A stretch of 64,000 nucleotides of DNA from Azolla caroliniana (taxonomy: Eukaryota > Polypodiophyta). The stretch is from positions 13,950,001-14,014,000 of the forward strand of contig JBHGNT010000012.1 of NCBI GenBank assembly GCA_043228905.1, in the 5' to 3' direction. This document shows, piece by piece, positions 31,688-42,188 of this stretch; position 1 is the stretch's first letter, and each line of letters opens with the position of its first letter. The position numbers and the translations under genes are program-made. The notes under the pieces are model-generated. The model saw only the letters and a list, made by a program, of their open reading frames with translations. It ran no database searches and was not told the origin of the DNA.

Positions 31688-32100
31688 ATGAGGGGATCAG
31701 AGCTTGTTGAAGCCATGGCGACAACCGTTGATCGGATAGTAAGTGCTCGCGAGGGCACGGGCGCCCTCGACAGGGCCATCGAAGCGATTGTCGGCACAAT
31801 AGGTTGGTTTGGTGCGAAGAACGCCACGAGCTATTTAGAGGCCTACTGAGCCGAGATTGTGATGAGGGACATCCCAGAGGACAGGTGACTGGTCGGATTG
31901 CCTCGGGTGGCAACACCGGCATTCACGCAGAGGTGCTCAAGGTACAGGCTGGGTTACGAACCTGGGGAGAATTCGAAGGTCGGCTCCTCGAGAAGTACAG
32001 GCTCGATGATGCGCTACGGTTGTCGAAGCAGGACTTCATGGAGTAGGTGGAGACCCCTCGGAAAGGGGAGGAACACGTCGGCGCTCCTCCGGGAGTTTGA
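31688..32100 (+). pseudogene. Gag start of Trp-family copy D
   Basis: Begins MRGSELVEAMATTVDRIVSAREGTG, close to the gag of E. Stops at about 31847 and 31886 and a frameshift near 31920 break it. At about 32095-32101 gag sequence changes directly into the middle of the E LTR, at a shared GAGGAAG, so D keeps only about 135 codons. Confidence 0.85.
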
Positions 32101-32502
32101 GGAAGGAGGAAGCGTTGCTGCAGAATCGAGGGCGGAGCTCTCTCTCTTCTCCTCCAACCGTCGTTCTCTGCGGGCGTCGGGAGTTCGCTACCTCTGCTTC
32201 GGGGCCAGCCCGTGTGCTTCCAGCAGAGTCTCTCCTTTTCCCCCTTTGTTTTTGGGAGTCGTGTGACTGTCGTCGGTGTGCGTGAGTAGGGTCCCCGTGT
32301 CGGGTCCGTCGCCGCCTTGTCGGTTGTAACCGTCGGAGTTTGTAATCTCTTGTCATTGTAATTAAGTGTTACGTTCTATATCTCTCTTTCTCGCTTCTAC
32401 GTGTCTGTGAATCTCTCTCTCTGTCTGTCTCTCTCTCGCTCCTCGGTCCAAGACCCCCGTGGTCCCGCCCCTTTCTACACGTACGCGCGTAACAACGCAA
32501 CA
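32101..32502 (+). repeat. 5' LTR of element E, truncated
   Basis: 402 bp matching 38390-38786 and ending AACAACGCAACA. Followed by the sequence TATT and then the primer site. Confidence 0.85.
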
Positions 32503-32506
32503 TATT

Positions 32507-32523
32507 TGGTAAACTCGACGTGA
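32507..32523 (+). other. Primer-binding site of element E, mutated
   Basis: TGGTAAACTCGACGTGA, two transitions (G to A and C to T) away from the intact site of B and D. Confidence 0.75.
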
Positions 32524-32546
32524 AAGGGCGGCAAAGGAGTCGAAAG

Positions 32547-34679
32547 ATGAGGGGATCGGAGCTAGCAGAGGCAATGGCGGTGGCCGTCGACCGACTGGTG
32601 AGCGCTCGTGAGGGAACGGGTACCCTTGACAGAGCCATTGAATCGATCGTCGGCTCTATAGGCCGTTTCCGAGGGAAAGACGCCACAAGTTATTTGGAGG
32701 CTTACCGGGCCGAAATGATCATGAGGGATATCCCGGTGGACAGGCGGTTGTCCGGATTCCCTCGGGTGGTGACGCCAGGCATCCATGCGGAGGTGCTCGA
32801 GGTGCTGCCCGGATGCCAAACTTGGGAGGCGTTTGAGCTGCAGCTCCTCGAGAAGTACGTGTTTGACGACTCGCTCCGACTATCGAGGCGGGACTTCATG
32901 GCATGGGTGGAAAGCCCCGGAAAAGGGAGGAACACGTCGGTGCTCCTCCAGGAGTTCGAAAAACGGTTCGCGCAGCTGTCGACGTTGGACCGGACGGTGC
33001 TCGAAACAAGTCGAGTACTGCTGTTTGTCAAGTCGGTGGATGCGCTCGACAAGGAAAAGGTGGGCCCCCTATTGGAAACGGACGAAGGGCTCACGACGGA
33101 CTGGGCCGTGGTAAAACGGGTCTGCAGCCGTTTCGACAAACGGCGCGATTGGAGCGACGGAAGCACGTCGGGGTCGGGGCCGGTCTCGAGGAGGAGGCTT
33201 GAGGAGCCGGTTTCGGTGCCGGCTGGGAGGAAGGAAGAGACCCGAATCTGGCCGGAGTCGGGGTTGGCATCGAACGACGTGGTCAGAGGCCCATCCGGAG
33301 GAGCGGCTCTGGATGAGCTAACACAGATGTTGCACGACCTGCAGATCGCACAGGCCCGGAGAGACAGCGGTGAACAACCTCGCGACCGGAGGCCGCCGGC
33401 TGGGCAGCGGTGCATGTGGTGTTACACGATCGGTCACATTCAGAAGGATTGCGCGGATTTCGCCGACGCGTTCAGGACCAACATGGTGTACGTCTGGAAT
33501 GGACGGGTGCACGCAAGCGAGACCCAGAGAGCCCTAGAACTGAATACGGGGCGCGGCGGAATGAAGAGGTTGATGGAAGAGGGTGTGACACGGCATGTCG
33601 AAGCCGTCAACTACTCAGTGTCGGTGGGAATTCGGGTTGGGGGTGATGAGACCCGGAAGGCGAAGGACTCCAGATTCTGGCCGCTAGTGCTAGAAGGCCT
33701 CTCTGGAGTTCAACGGAGGAAGGAAGAGGCGGACCACGCGGAACAGCGGGTCCAGGAGGTCACCGGTTGGGACGATCCGGTCGAAGAGAAAACGGGCTTC
33801 GTAGAAGCCGCTTGCCAGAATTACGAGGTTCTGGTGGAGGACAAATGGGCAAGAAAGGCCGAAGGGGTCGGCCCCCTGAGGTATGAGACCCGGTTCGGAC
33901 CGAAACCGACCGGTGCCGGCATCCCAGGCGCGCCGGACGGAAAGAAGCAGGTGGGGTTTCGGTTGAGCACCGAGATCGAAAGGACCACATACCTGCGAAA
34001 GGTCCTGGAGGAACGTATCCTCGACAACAAAGTGGAGCTGTCATTGTGGGAGGTGCTGGGAATCGCCAAGAGGGAGTTCCACGACTCCATCGTAGACTTG
34101 GTGAAGCGCAAGAGGCTCTCGACGGAGCTGGAACCGGAGAAGTCGGTGGAGGTGCGGACCACGCACCTGGAAGACGAAGCCCTGGAAGACGAGCTGGCGG
34201 GAAGCCACTACATGAAGCCACATTGGGCTAGGGCGACTATAGAAACCCCTGTACGGATCGGCAACGTTCTGGAACCAGTGGTGGCGTTGGTAGACCATGG
34301 ATCCGAAATCAACCTGATGTCCATGGATTTCTACAAGAAGGGTAAATGGCCGATCAACACCAAGCATGGCTGGAAGATACGAGCAACGACACGCGCCACC
34401 GAAGAACTACATGGGGCCTGTCCGAACGTACGGGTGAAAATCGGCGATGTCGAGATCGACCAACACTTCTTCGTGCAGGAGACGTCCTCGCATCCGGTTA
34501 TACTAGGAGCGCCATATATCACGGCAGCACGGATGGAGACCAAGGTGTTGGACAACGGTTCAGCCTATGCAAGAGTCAAGAGCCAGGACAGGCGTCACTC
34601 AGTCCAGTTCCTAACGGTGCGACCAAACCACGAGCGTAACCGCAAGGCCCTCGACAACGAAACCCGAGGGGATTTTTAG
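32547..34679 (+). CDS. gag: Intact gag-protease frame of element E
   Basis: 710 residues with no internal stop. I chose ATG 32547 (MRGSELAEAM) by comparison with B and D, though the frame opens earlier at 32520. Gag: residues 1-200 form the conserved capsid-like part; zinc knuckle C289-C292-H297-C302 (CMWCYTIGHIQKDC). Around residues 470-530 is a conserved basic segment (TEIERTTYLRKVLEERILD). Protease motif ALVDHGSEINLMS has D583-H-G in place of the usual Asp-Ser/Thr-Gly, the same in B, so it is a family trait. It ends at GAT TTT TAG; pol follows in the -1 frame. It would make capsid and process the polyprotein. Confidence 0.9.
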   Translation: MRGSELAEAMAVAVDRLVSAREGTGTLDRAIESIVGSIGRFRGKDATSYLEAYRAEMIMRDIPVDRRLSGFPRVVTPGIHAEVLEVLPGCQTWEAFELQLLEKYVFDDSLRLSRRDFMAWVESPGKGRNTSVLLQEFEKRFAQLSTLDRTVLETSRVLLFVKSVDALDKEKVGPLLETDEGLTTDWAVVKRVCSRFDKRRDWSDGSTSGSGPVSRRRLEEPVSVPAGRKEETRIWPESGLASNDVVRGPSGGAALDELTQMLHDLQIAQARRDSGEQPRDRRPPAGQRCMWCYTIGHIQKDCADFADAFRTNMVYVWNGRVHASETQRALELNTGRGGMKRLMEEGVTRHVEAVNYSVSVGIRVGGDETRKAKDSRFWPLVLEGLSGVQRRKEEADHAEQRVQEVTGWDDPVEEKTGFVEAACQNYEVLVEDKWARKAEGVGPLRYETRFGPKPTGAGIPGAPDGKKQVGFRLSTEIERTTYLRKVLEERILDNKVELSLWEVLGIAKREFHDSIVDLVKRKRLSTELEPEKSVEVRTTHLEDEALEDELAGSHYMKPHWARATIETPVRIGNVLEPVVALVDHGSEINLMSMDFYKKGKWPINTKHGWKIRATTRATEELHGACPNVRVKIGDVEIDQHFFVQETSSHPVILGAPYITAARMETKVLDNGSAYARVKSQDRRHSVQFLTVRPNHERNRKALDNETRGDF

Positions 34680-37600
34680 AGAGGGCTATCAAGGCGTGGG
34701 GCCGCGATAGTCCGGACACCCGGGAACAACCCCACAAATGTACAGTACGGAAGAAGACTTGTACCATGGGTAGGAAGTTTTGGTTCTTCGACAACGGAGG
34801 TTGTACTATAACCGGCGTCAGCCGGGAGAGGAATCGAGCGGAGGAGCGGCTCAAGGGATGCATAGTCCTCTTCCCCGACGAAGACATCAGCGGCGCCGTG
34901 GAGGCGGTCTCTTTTGACGACACCTTGGGCGAACTACGAAAGGTGATCGATGAAGACCTTAGAGAAGACCGGACCATTCCGGTAGGATCGATGGGAATGT
35001 ACGAAGTCATCGCGGACTTCAGGGAAAGGATCGAGTCGGATCAGACGGCCCGTGTGGATACAAAGTACAAGACGGTGGACCAGAAGGTGAGGCCAGTCGC
35101 GGCACCCTTGCCGGAGGGTAGTGAGGGGCGGATAAAAGGGGTCGCGTCGGACCCAAGTTTACAGAATCCAGCCGGCATAGGGCACCGGTTCACCGACATA
35201 ACGCTACGGGAGCTCAAGGTCGGTGGGGGCGGCTTCCTACTGCCAGCGGAGGAGGACCAGTTTCGGAGAATGCTCGGGAGGCACAGGAAGGCTTTCACAT
35301 TCTCACTAGAGGAGATCGGGTGCGTAGACCCGACAGTTGTCGAACCAATGGTGATCTTCATGGTACCACATGTACCGTGGAATCTCAAGCCGATTCCGGT
35401 GCCAAGAGCTCACATCCCGAAGTTGATGGAGCTCCTAAAGCAAAAGGTGGAGATGGGCATCCTCGAACCGTTGAGTGCCCCGTATTCGAATCGGTGGTTT
35501 TCCGTGCCGAAGAAGAACGGCACGCTGCGCTTCATCTAGGACCTACAACCGGTCAACAAGGTGACCATCCGTAACGCAGGGATCAGACCGACCATAGACG
35601 AGTTCGCGGAGGCCTTCGCTAGAAGGTCGATCTATTCTGTCGGTGATCTGTACTCGGGGTACGATCAGTTCCAACTAGCCGTGGAGAGCAGAGACATTAC
35701 GACGATGCGGACTCCTCTCGACCTAGTGCGGATGTGTACCCTGCCACAAGGAGGGACGAACTCAGTGGCTCACATGGTGAACGCGATGAACAAAGTGCTC
35801 AAGGATTGTATCCCGGACATCACCATGCCATTCTTAGACGACATCCCGATCAAGGGATGCCCGGTGGAGAAAAGGGACGAGGCAATCGGGCCGGACGGAT
35901 GTCGTAATTTCATGGCATCCCACATCTATGACTGCGAGAAGGTGCTGCAGAGACTAGAGCGCACGAGGCTCACCTTCTTCGGGGAAAAGTCGGCCTTCGG
36001 ACAGTCGGAGATCTTGGTGGTCGGACACCTGTGCGGGCCTTACGGTAGGAAACCGTCTTCGGCAAAGGTAGAGGCCATCTCCACAATGAGGAACGATTGC
36101 GGGTCGGTCACGGAGGTCCGCAGATTCTTGGGGGCATGCGCGTTCTACCACATCTGGATCCCGCACTACGCACATGTCGCGGAACCCCTCTACGGACTAT
36201 TGAAAAAGGTGCGTAGCTTTGAGTGGAGGATGGAGCACACTGAGTGGGTTCGGAGACTAAAGGAGGCGCTTACGGCAGCGTTGGCTCTCCGTAAAGCGGT
36301 TTACGGAAAGGATGTTCCCATCTGCGTAATGGTGGACACCAGTCCGACCGGGATCGGGTGGGTAATCAGTCAGGAGGACAAGGGCAGCGTACAATTCCCG
36401 ATCCGGTTCGGGGCGAAGGTATTGAGCGAGCGGCAGCAAGGGTACGCCCAAGTTAAGCGCGAACTTTGGGGTGTCGTTTCGGCAGTCAAGGCTGACAAGG
36501 ATTATCTGGTCGGGACGCAGGTGATTATCAAGACGGACTGCCTGCCGATACTCGGCATGGTTTCCGGATGCGCGACGCCGGACCTAGCAATGCTCCGGTG
36601 GATAACGTACATTAAGTCCCTGAACCCGGAGATACGGCACATCTCCGGAAAGGACAACACCATGGCCGACATGCTTTCGAGGGCAAGGTTCAATGACGAA
36701 GACGGCATGGTTTCGGATGACGAAGAAGTCGGCGAGGACTTCTTCGGGTCGGCTAACGTAATGACGAGGAAAGGGAACACTCCGGCGCTTAACGAATTTG
36801 ACGAAAGCAGGTATGACGGGGAGTGGCTCCAAATTAGGAGGTTCCTACGGACGATGACGCCGGACGCAGTATGGGCGAGAGAGGAGGCGAGCCGGATACG
36901 GAGGAAGGCGTACCGATTCTTCTCGCGGGACGGGTGCATATGGAGGCACCCAAAGAAGAGAAGCGGCATCCCACTCCGAGTAGTGGCAAAGAAAAAAGAA
37001 CAGGGGAAACTATTGGCGGCATTCCACGAGAGCCCATGGGCTGAACACCGCGGAACGTGGGCCACATTCGAGAAGTTGAAGGAGAAGTACTGGTGGTCGG
37101 GGCTCTACCAGGACGTGCATCGGTACTTAACGACTTGCGAAAGTTGTCAGGTGCACTCCGTAGTCTAACACCGGGACGAGCTACACCCGACCTACCCGCC
37201 TACGGTCCATTTCAAGTGGATGGTGGACTTGGTGACGATGCCGATGGGGGTAGGACAGATGCGATACCTGGTTGCACGGGAAGACTTAACGAACCAGGTG
37301 GAAGGTTGTGCACTGCAAAGCAAGACAACCGCGGCGGTATGCCGGTTCCTGATCGAAGAAGTAGTGTGTCGGTACAGGTGCGTCGGGAGGATCGTGGCGG
37401 ACCGGGGAGAGCTGGATGCGCGGGAGGTCGACGAGCTGTTCGACCAGCTAGGCATCAAACTCTCCCTCACCACGACGTACAATCCGGAGGCGAATGGAAA
37501 GGTGGAACGTGGGCACAGACCGATTGTAAAGGCGTTGGTGCGTGCATGCGGTGGGCAGGTCGGGAATTGGCCGCGACTCCTTCCTTACGCATAATTCGGT

Positions 37601-38071
37601 GACAAGGTTTATGCCGGCGGAACTAATGTACGGACAAAAGCCGATCATGTCGGTGGAACGGACGGTTTCTTCGTGGGCGGCAGTAGATTGGAAGGACGAA
37701 ATGAGCCAGGAGAAATTGCTAGCGGTGCGGATTCGGCAACTCGAGCGGAGGCCAGAGGACGTGATACAAGCGGAGGCCAGAAGATCGAGGAAGGCGAATG
37801 GGTCTTGGTATACGACAACAGCCTCGACAATCAGCACAAGGCGGTGCAGAAGTTTGCTAGGAGATGGTTCGGGCCCTACACGGTGACGAGCGCGAACGAC
37901 AATGGCGCGTACCACCTCGCGGAACTCGACGGGACATAGTTAGTGGTGCCGGTGGTCGGAAAGCGGATCAAAGCGTTCAAAAAGCGGTTCAAAGACGAGC
38001 TGGAGCCTGCGAGCGGGAGCGACAACGACGATCAGTTCGGGTCCGGCAGAGAATCGGAGAGCAACGAATGA
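34677..38071 (+). pseudogene. pol: Pol (RT, RNase H, integrase) of element E
   Basis: Open in the -1 frame through the gag stop and past the ATG at 34766 (MGRKFWFFDNGGC). RT: APYSNRWFSVPKKNG, then a TAG at 35537 where B has Gln, YSVGDLYSGYDQFQLA, MPFLDDIPIKGC. RNase H: VDTSPTGIGW, KRELWG, KTDCLPILGM, KDNTMADMLSR. Integrase zinc site HESPWAEHRGTW...CESC, then TAA at 37166, MVDLVTMPMG, VADRGELDA, PEANGKVERGH. A frameshift with loss of bases near 37590 and a further deletion near 37785 damage the C-terminal part. WFGPYTV (GPY/F) and KRIKAFKKR end it at 38071. Confidence 0.9.
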
Positions 38072-38128
38072 GGTCGGGTTTCTTCGATATCTACCCGTCT
38101 CTGGCGCATGCCAGTGGATGCGCGATTT

Positions 38129-38140
38129 GGTGGGGGTGGT
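38129..38140 (+). other. Polypurine tract of element E
   Basis: GGTGGGGGTGGT directly before the LTR start TGTCGTGAAG. Confidence 0.8.
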
Positions 38141-38786
38141 TGTCGTGAAGAAAACCGGCCATAGGCGGAATCGGAGAGAAAGCGCGTAAACCGGCCCTTA
38201 CACGGATGGACGCGTGACTTGATATTTTGTACACGAACCGGTGGATGTAAATACTAAGCCGCGCACATTTATTAGAGGGGGATTGTGCATATCCCTGTCA
38301 AAGGGACAGGGAATAAAGCGAAGGGACAGGAGAAAAAGAAGAAAAGGGGGAAGAAAAGAGTCGGGGGGGGGGGGGGGGGGATCGCGCGAGGAAGGAGGAA
38401 GCGCTGCTGCAGAATCGAGGGCGGAGCTCTCTCTCTTCTCCTCCAGCCGTCGTTCTCTGCGGGCGTCGGGAGTTCGCTACCTCTGCTTCGGGGACAGCCC
38501 GTGTGCTTCCAGCAGAGTCTCTCCTTTCCCTCCTTTGTTTTTGGGAGTCGTGTGACTGTCGTCGGTGTGTGTGAGTAGGGTCCCCATGTCGGGTCCGTCG
38601 CCGCCTTGTCGGTTGTAACCGTCGGAGCTTGTAATCTCTTGTCATTGTAATTAAGTGTTACGTTCTATATCTCCTTTCTCGCTTCTACGTGTCTGTGAAT
38701 CTCTCTCTCTGTCTCTCTCTCTCTCGCTCCTCGGTCCAAGACCCCCGTGGTGCCGCCCCTTTCTACACGTACGCACGTAACAACGC
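38141..38786 (+). repeat. 3' LTR of element E
   Basis: 646 bp starting TGTCGTGAAG; contains an 18-base run of G (about 38364-38381) and ends at AACAACGC, four bases short of the 5' LTR end. The next base starts the protease region of copy G, so this end was produced by a deletion, not by clean insertion. Confidence 0.85.
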
Positions 38787-39385
38787 GGTGATACTCGGCG
38801 AGCCGTATATTACGGCGGCATGCATGGAAACAAAGGTGTTGGATAATGGTTCCGCGTACACATGCGTGAAGAGCCAAGATGGGCGACACTCCATCCAATT
38901 TCTGACAGTGCGACCAAACCATGAGCGTAACCGCGAGACCCTCGACAGTGATAGGGATTTTTAGAGAGGGCTATCAAGGCGTGGGGCCACAATAATCCGA
39001 ACACCCCGGAGGAACCCCACACATGTACCATGGGTAGGAAATTTTGTTTCTCCGACAACGGAGGTTGTATGATAACCGGCATTAGCAGCTGGGAAAAGAC
39101 GCGGGCAGAGGAACATCTCAGGGCGTGCGGAGTCCTTGGCCCCGACGAGGAGATTGGCAGCACCGTGGAGGCGGTCTCTTTTGACAACACCTTGGGAGAA
39201 TTAAGGAAGGCGCTCGAAGAAGGCCTCAGTGAAGACCGGACTATTCCAGAGCTCACATCCTGAAGTTGATGGAGCTACTAAAGCAGAAGGTGGAGATGGG
39301 CATCCTCGAGCCATCGAGCGCCCCATATTCGAATCGGTGGTTAACCATGCCGAAGAAGAACGGCACGTTGTGCTTTATTCAAGAC
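38787..39385 (+). pseudogene. Trp-family copy G, left part (protease end to RT start)
   Basis: Starts at VILGEPYITAACMETKV of protease, ends gag-protease at GATTTTTAG (about 38960), and continues in the -1 frame through MGRKFCFSDNGGC. A deletion near 39246 jumps from the EDRTIP segment to ELTS, removing about 480 bp. RT ends abruptly at TLCFIQD where element F begins. The right part of G lies at 51864. Confidence 0.85.
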
Positions 39386-39791
39386 TGTTAATCCTTAGGT
39401 CCGGACAATGGCCTAACACAGGGTGTCTACGGAAGACACTTCACTAAAGGGGTGTTACGGCGAGATAACTTAAGACACAATGATTAATCAGAATTAATTG
39501 GCTACTTAGCAATATGGCATTAAATTTGATACGCGCGTATGATAGAACAATTAGTACAGAACGGTAATCAACACTTAAAGATAAAACAAGAAGCTCTATT
39601 AATTATCCATCAAAGTTTTACATTGTAACTAAGCCTTTATATAGGTCATCGGTGCTGAGTACAAAACGGTGGCAACCGGACTTGTTCGGAACTGGTCTGG
39701 ATCCGGATCGGCATACCGATTGCGGTCCGTCCGTTCACGTCCCACTATTCAACTTAATTAAAATAGATTCCGAATAACAATCCCTTTCACA
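39386..39791 (-). repeat. 3' LTR of element F
   Basis: 406 bp; on the minus strand TGTGAAAGGG to GATTAACA. Aligns with the A LTR (6983-7387). Followed, to the right, by the sequence that precedes the LTR in A (shared 'tgccatgtgttac'). Confidence 0.85.
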
Positions 39792-39879
39792 TTCTGGTCT
39801 TTAACTCCTTTGCCGGCCGGGTAACACATGGCATGCCCGTGGGACAGTACCTTGTACGTCGAATCCCATTATCCGACCC

Positions 39880-41096
39880 TTAGCCTTCGTCCAAGATATC
39901 CAGAATACTCTGCTCCAGGGTATCCAATGGTTCTTCGGAACTCTGTTGTTGTTGCTATTGCGGTTGTTGTTGTTGTTGTGGTTGTTGTTGTTGTTGTTGT
40001 GGCTCCAGCTCCTTCGACTGTTGCTCCTTAGATGGCGTATGTTCGGCTCCCGGTACCGGCGGTTGTGGCGGTGATTCCTCCATTAGCTGCTCTGCCGGAT
40101 TTGACCCTAGTTGACTCGCCCCAGCCTTGTCTCCATCCGGTCCTTGCTCCGGCGATGATTCCTCATCGCTGAGGTTGACGGTCGCTGCTTGCTTTGCGTC
40201 TTCTTTCCATAGCCTGGTTCGCTCATAGCTTTCAAACTGGATTTGAGCATCCATTCAATCATTGTCCAGTTGTGCTACCAGTTGCCTGACCACTGATGAC
40301 TGTTCCTCTGCCAGAGTTACAAAATCTTCGGCTAACTCATTTCTAACAGCGGTGAAGTCCTCCTTTGTTAGCATGTAGCAGTCGTTGCCATCCTTCTACC
40401 GGTTTTCCACGTCTGCCCTTAGCAACTAGAGCTCGACTGTGTGTTTTGCCCTATTTGTCCCACCATTGCGCGGAGCTTTCGTCAATCAAGCGTTTTGTCT
40501 TGTTCCTCCATGCCTAGACAATAAACTGGATCCGCTCCAATCCCATATTCGATTTGTCCTCCGCGGCTTGCTGTTCTTCCTTCAATTGCTTGATAAGCGC
40601 CACCGTGCTTGCCTCCTGCTCCCGGTAATGTGACAATTGGTGTTGGTAGGTGTTCTGCAACCTCTGCAATACCATTGTCGCTCTTTCCTTCTCTTCATAA
40701 TGCTGCTTATGGAGCTCCATACGTTCTTCCGCGGCCTCCTCCAGTAGCGTGGTTCTTTCAGCCCGTTCCTCCGCTACCGCCGTCTCCGCTCGATGCACCT
40801 CTTGCCAGAGCTCTGCCATCTTCCCTTGTTGTTTCTTATGCTCTTCCGCGGCCTCCTCCAGTAGCGTGGTTCTTTCAGCCCGTTCCTCCGCTACCGCCGT
40901 CTCCGCTCGATGCACCTCTTGCCAGAGCTCTGCCATCTTCCCTTGTTGTTTCTTATGCTCTTCCGCGGCCTCCTCCAGTAGCGTGGTTCTTTCAGCCCGT
41001 TCCTCCGCTACCGCCGTCTCCGCTCGATGCACCTCTTGCCAGAGCTCTGCCATCTTCTCCTGTTGTTTCTTATGCTCCGTAACCAAGTGCTTGTAG
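39880..41096 (-). pseudogene. Element F accessory protein, C-terminal half
   Basis: Minus strand from about 41096 to a TAA at 39880. Coiled coil with three near-identical 39-residue units (MAELWQEVHRAETAVAEERA and following), then MELHKQHYEEKERATMVLQR, a degraded middle, LSDEESSPEQGP, a poly-Gln stretch and DTLEQSILDILDE. The order and the terminal motif match the accessory protein of element A (4096-6898). The frame is broken around 40256-40514. The N terminus was removed at the copia insertion. Confidence 0.75.
40734..41085 (-). repeat. Three tandem 117-bp coding repeats
   Basis: Period 117 bp (39 codons); the CTCCTCCAGTAGCGTGG landmark recurs at about 40735, 40852 and 40969. Copies are almost identical, unlike element A, which has a single diverged unit. 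Confidence 0.9.
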
Positions 41097-41364
41097 TGTT
41101 GGGAGATAGGTCCCTCCGGATGGGAAGGGAGAAGAACAGTGTTGATGAGAAAACTCGGTCGAGGCCGAAACCGGATGAGGAGTACCCAGCTACGGAGAGC
41201 CGGATGGTGCAGACCCGGTGAGAATCGGATGGGGAGTACTCGGCTACGGAGAGCCGGATGGTGCAGACCCAATGAGAACCGGATGACGAGTACCCGACAA
41301 GTGCCAGATGGTGCAGACTCGGTGAGGAGTGCTCACCGGATGAAGAGACATATTCGTAAATATG
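41097..41364 (+). repeat. Copia LTR fragment K, plus orientation
   Basis: 268 bp matching the start of the copia LTR at 42177 but in the opposite direction (TGTTGGGAGATAGG at 41097). Stops at a CATATTCGTAAATATG palindrome, where the reverse-oriented 3' LTR of copia I begins. It faces head-to-head with that element, so it is a separate insertion. Confidence 0.8.
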
Positions 41365-42177
41365 TGATGGGAACTGAAACGCTCCTTATACGCAACGCTC
41401 GGCCACAACCGAGCTTAGAATCATACACAGAAACGGGAAATAATGAACAACACGAAGAAGAGAAGTGTACACAGGATGTTTACGTGGAAAACCCAAACTA
41501 AGGGAAAAACCACGGCAGCCCACAGACTACAAACTATCACTATGCTAGAATGTACAACAGTGAGTTCACGGAGTCAACGACCTCATGCTCACAATCCTCG
41601 CCACAGGCAGCGGTTACAACAGAGGCAACGACCTCGTTCTCTCTCTCTCTCTGTACACAGTTCCGCGCTCTCTCTCTCCTTGCGCCAACAAGAATAACAA
41701 CAACAACAGTAAACAAAAAAGGTTTGCCCTAAGTCATATTTATACTAATATGACTTTTCGGCTATATACAAATATAACCTCGATGGACTCTCAGAAACAT
41801 ATTTACGAATATGTATCTTCATCCGGTGAGCATTCCTCACCGGGTCTGCACCATCCGGCTCACCGTAACCGGGTACTCCTTATCCGGTTCTCACCAGGTC
41901 TGCACCATCGGGGTCTCCGTAACCGGGTACTCCTCATCCGGTTCTCACCGGGTCTGCACCATCCGGCTCTCCGTAGCCGGGTACTCCTCATCCGGTCTTC
42001 ACCGGGTCTGCACCATCCGGCTCTCCGTAGCCGAGTACTCCTCATCCGGTCTTCACCGGGTCTGCACCATCTGGCTCTCCGTGGCCGGGTACTCGTCATA
42101 CGGTTTCGGCCTCGGCCGAGTTTGTTCATCAACACTGTTCTTCTCCTTTCCCATCCGGAGGGACCTGTCTCCCAACA
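41365..42177 (-). repeat. 3' LTR of copia I
   Basis: 813 bp; on the minus strand starts TGTTGGGAGACAGG and ends TTCCCATCA. It has five 54-bp tandem units (41841-42110), a palindromic TATA region (41733-41754, GTCATATT...AATATGAC) and the CATATTTACGAATATG palindrome (about 41803). Confidence 0.9.
41841..42110 (-). repeat. Five 54-bp tandem repeats in copia LTR
   Basis: The landmark GGTCTGCACCATC recurs every 54 bp (about 41842, 41896, 41950, 42004, 42058). Copies differ at a few positions. The solo LTR at 44058 and the J LTRs have fewer and more diverged units, so copy number varies within the family. Confidence 0.85.
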
Positions 42178-42188
42178 AACTCCCCCTT
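42178..42188 (-). other. Polypurine tract of copia I
   Basis: On the minus strand AAGGGGGAGTT, overlapping the end of the pol stop codon and directly before the LTR start TGTTGGGAG. Confidence 0.8.

Larger units (their letters stand above)
32101..38786 (+). mobile_element. Element E: Trp-primed gypsy, 5' LTR truncated
   Basis: Gypsy element of the same family as B. Its 5' LTR lacks about the first 245 bp, joined to copy D gag; its 3' LTR lacks the last four bases, joined to copy G protease. LTR copies differ at about 12 of 400 compared positions (near 3%), older than B. Gag-protease is intact; pol is broken. Confidence 0.9.

Noticed and set aside
38364-38381. 18-G run as a regulatory quadruplex
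   Set aside because: A single homopolymer that is absent from the truncated 5' LTR; likely simple-sequence drift.
40609-41096. Long plus-strand frames across 40609-41096 (Pro/Ala/Ser-rich)
   Set aside because: They are antisense to the 39-residue coiled-coil repeats; the repeat creates open frames on several strands.
41841-42110. Regular 54-bp repeats as a CRISPR-like array
   Set aside because: The whole unit repeats without unique spacers and lies inside a copia LTR of a plant.
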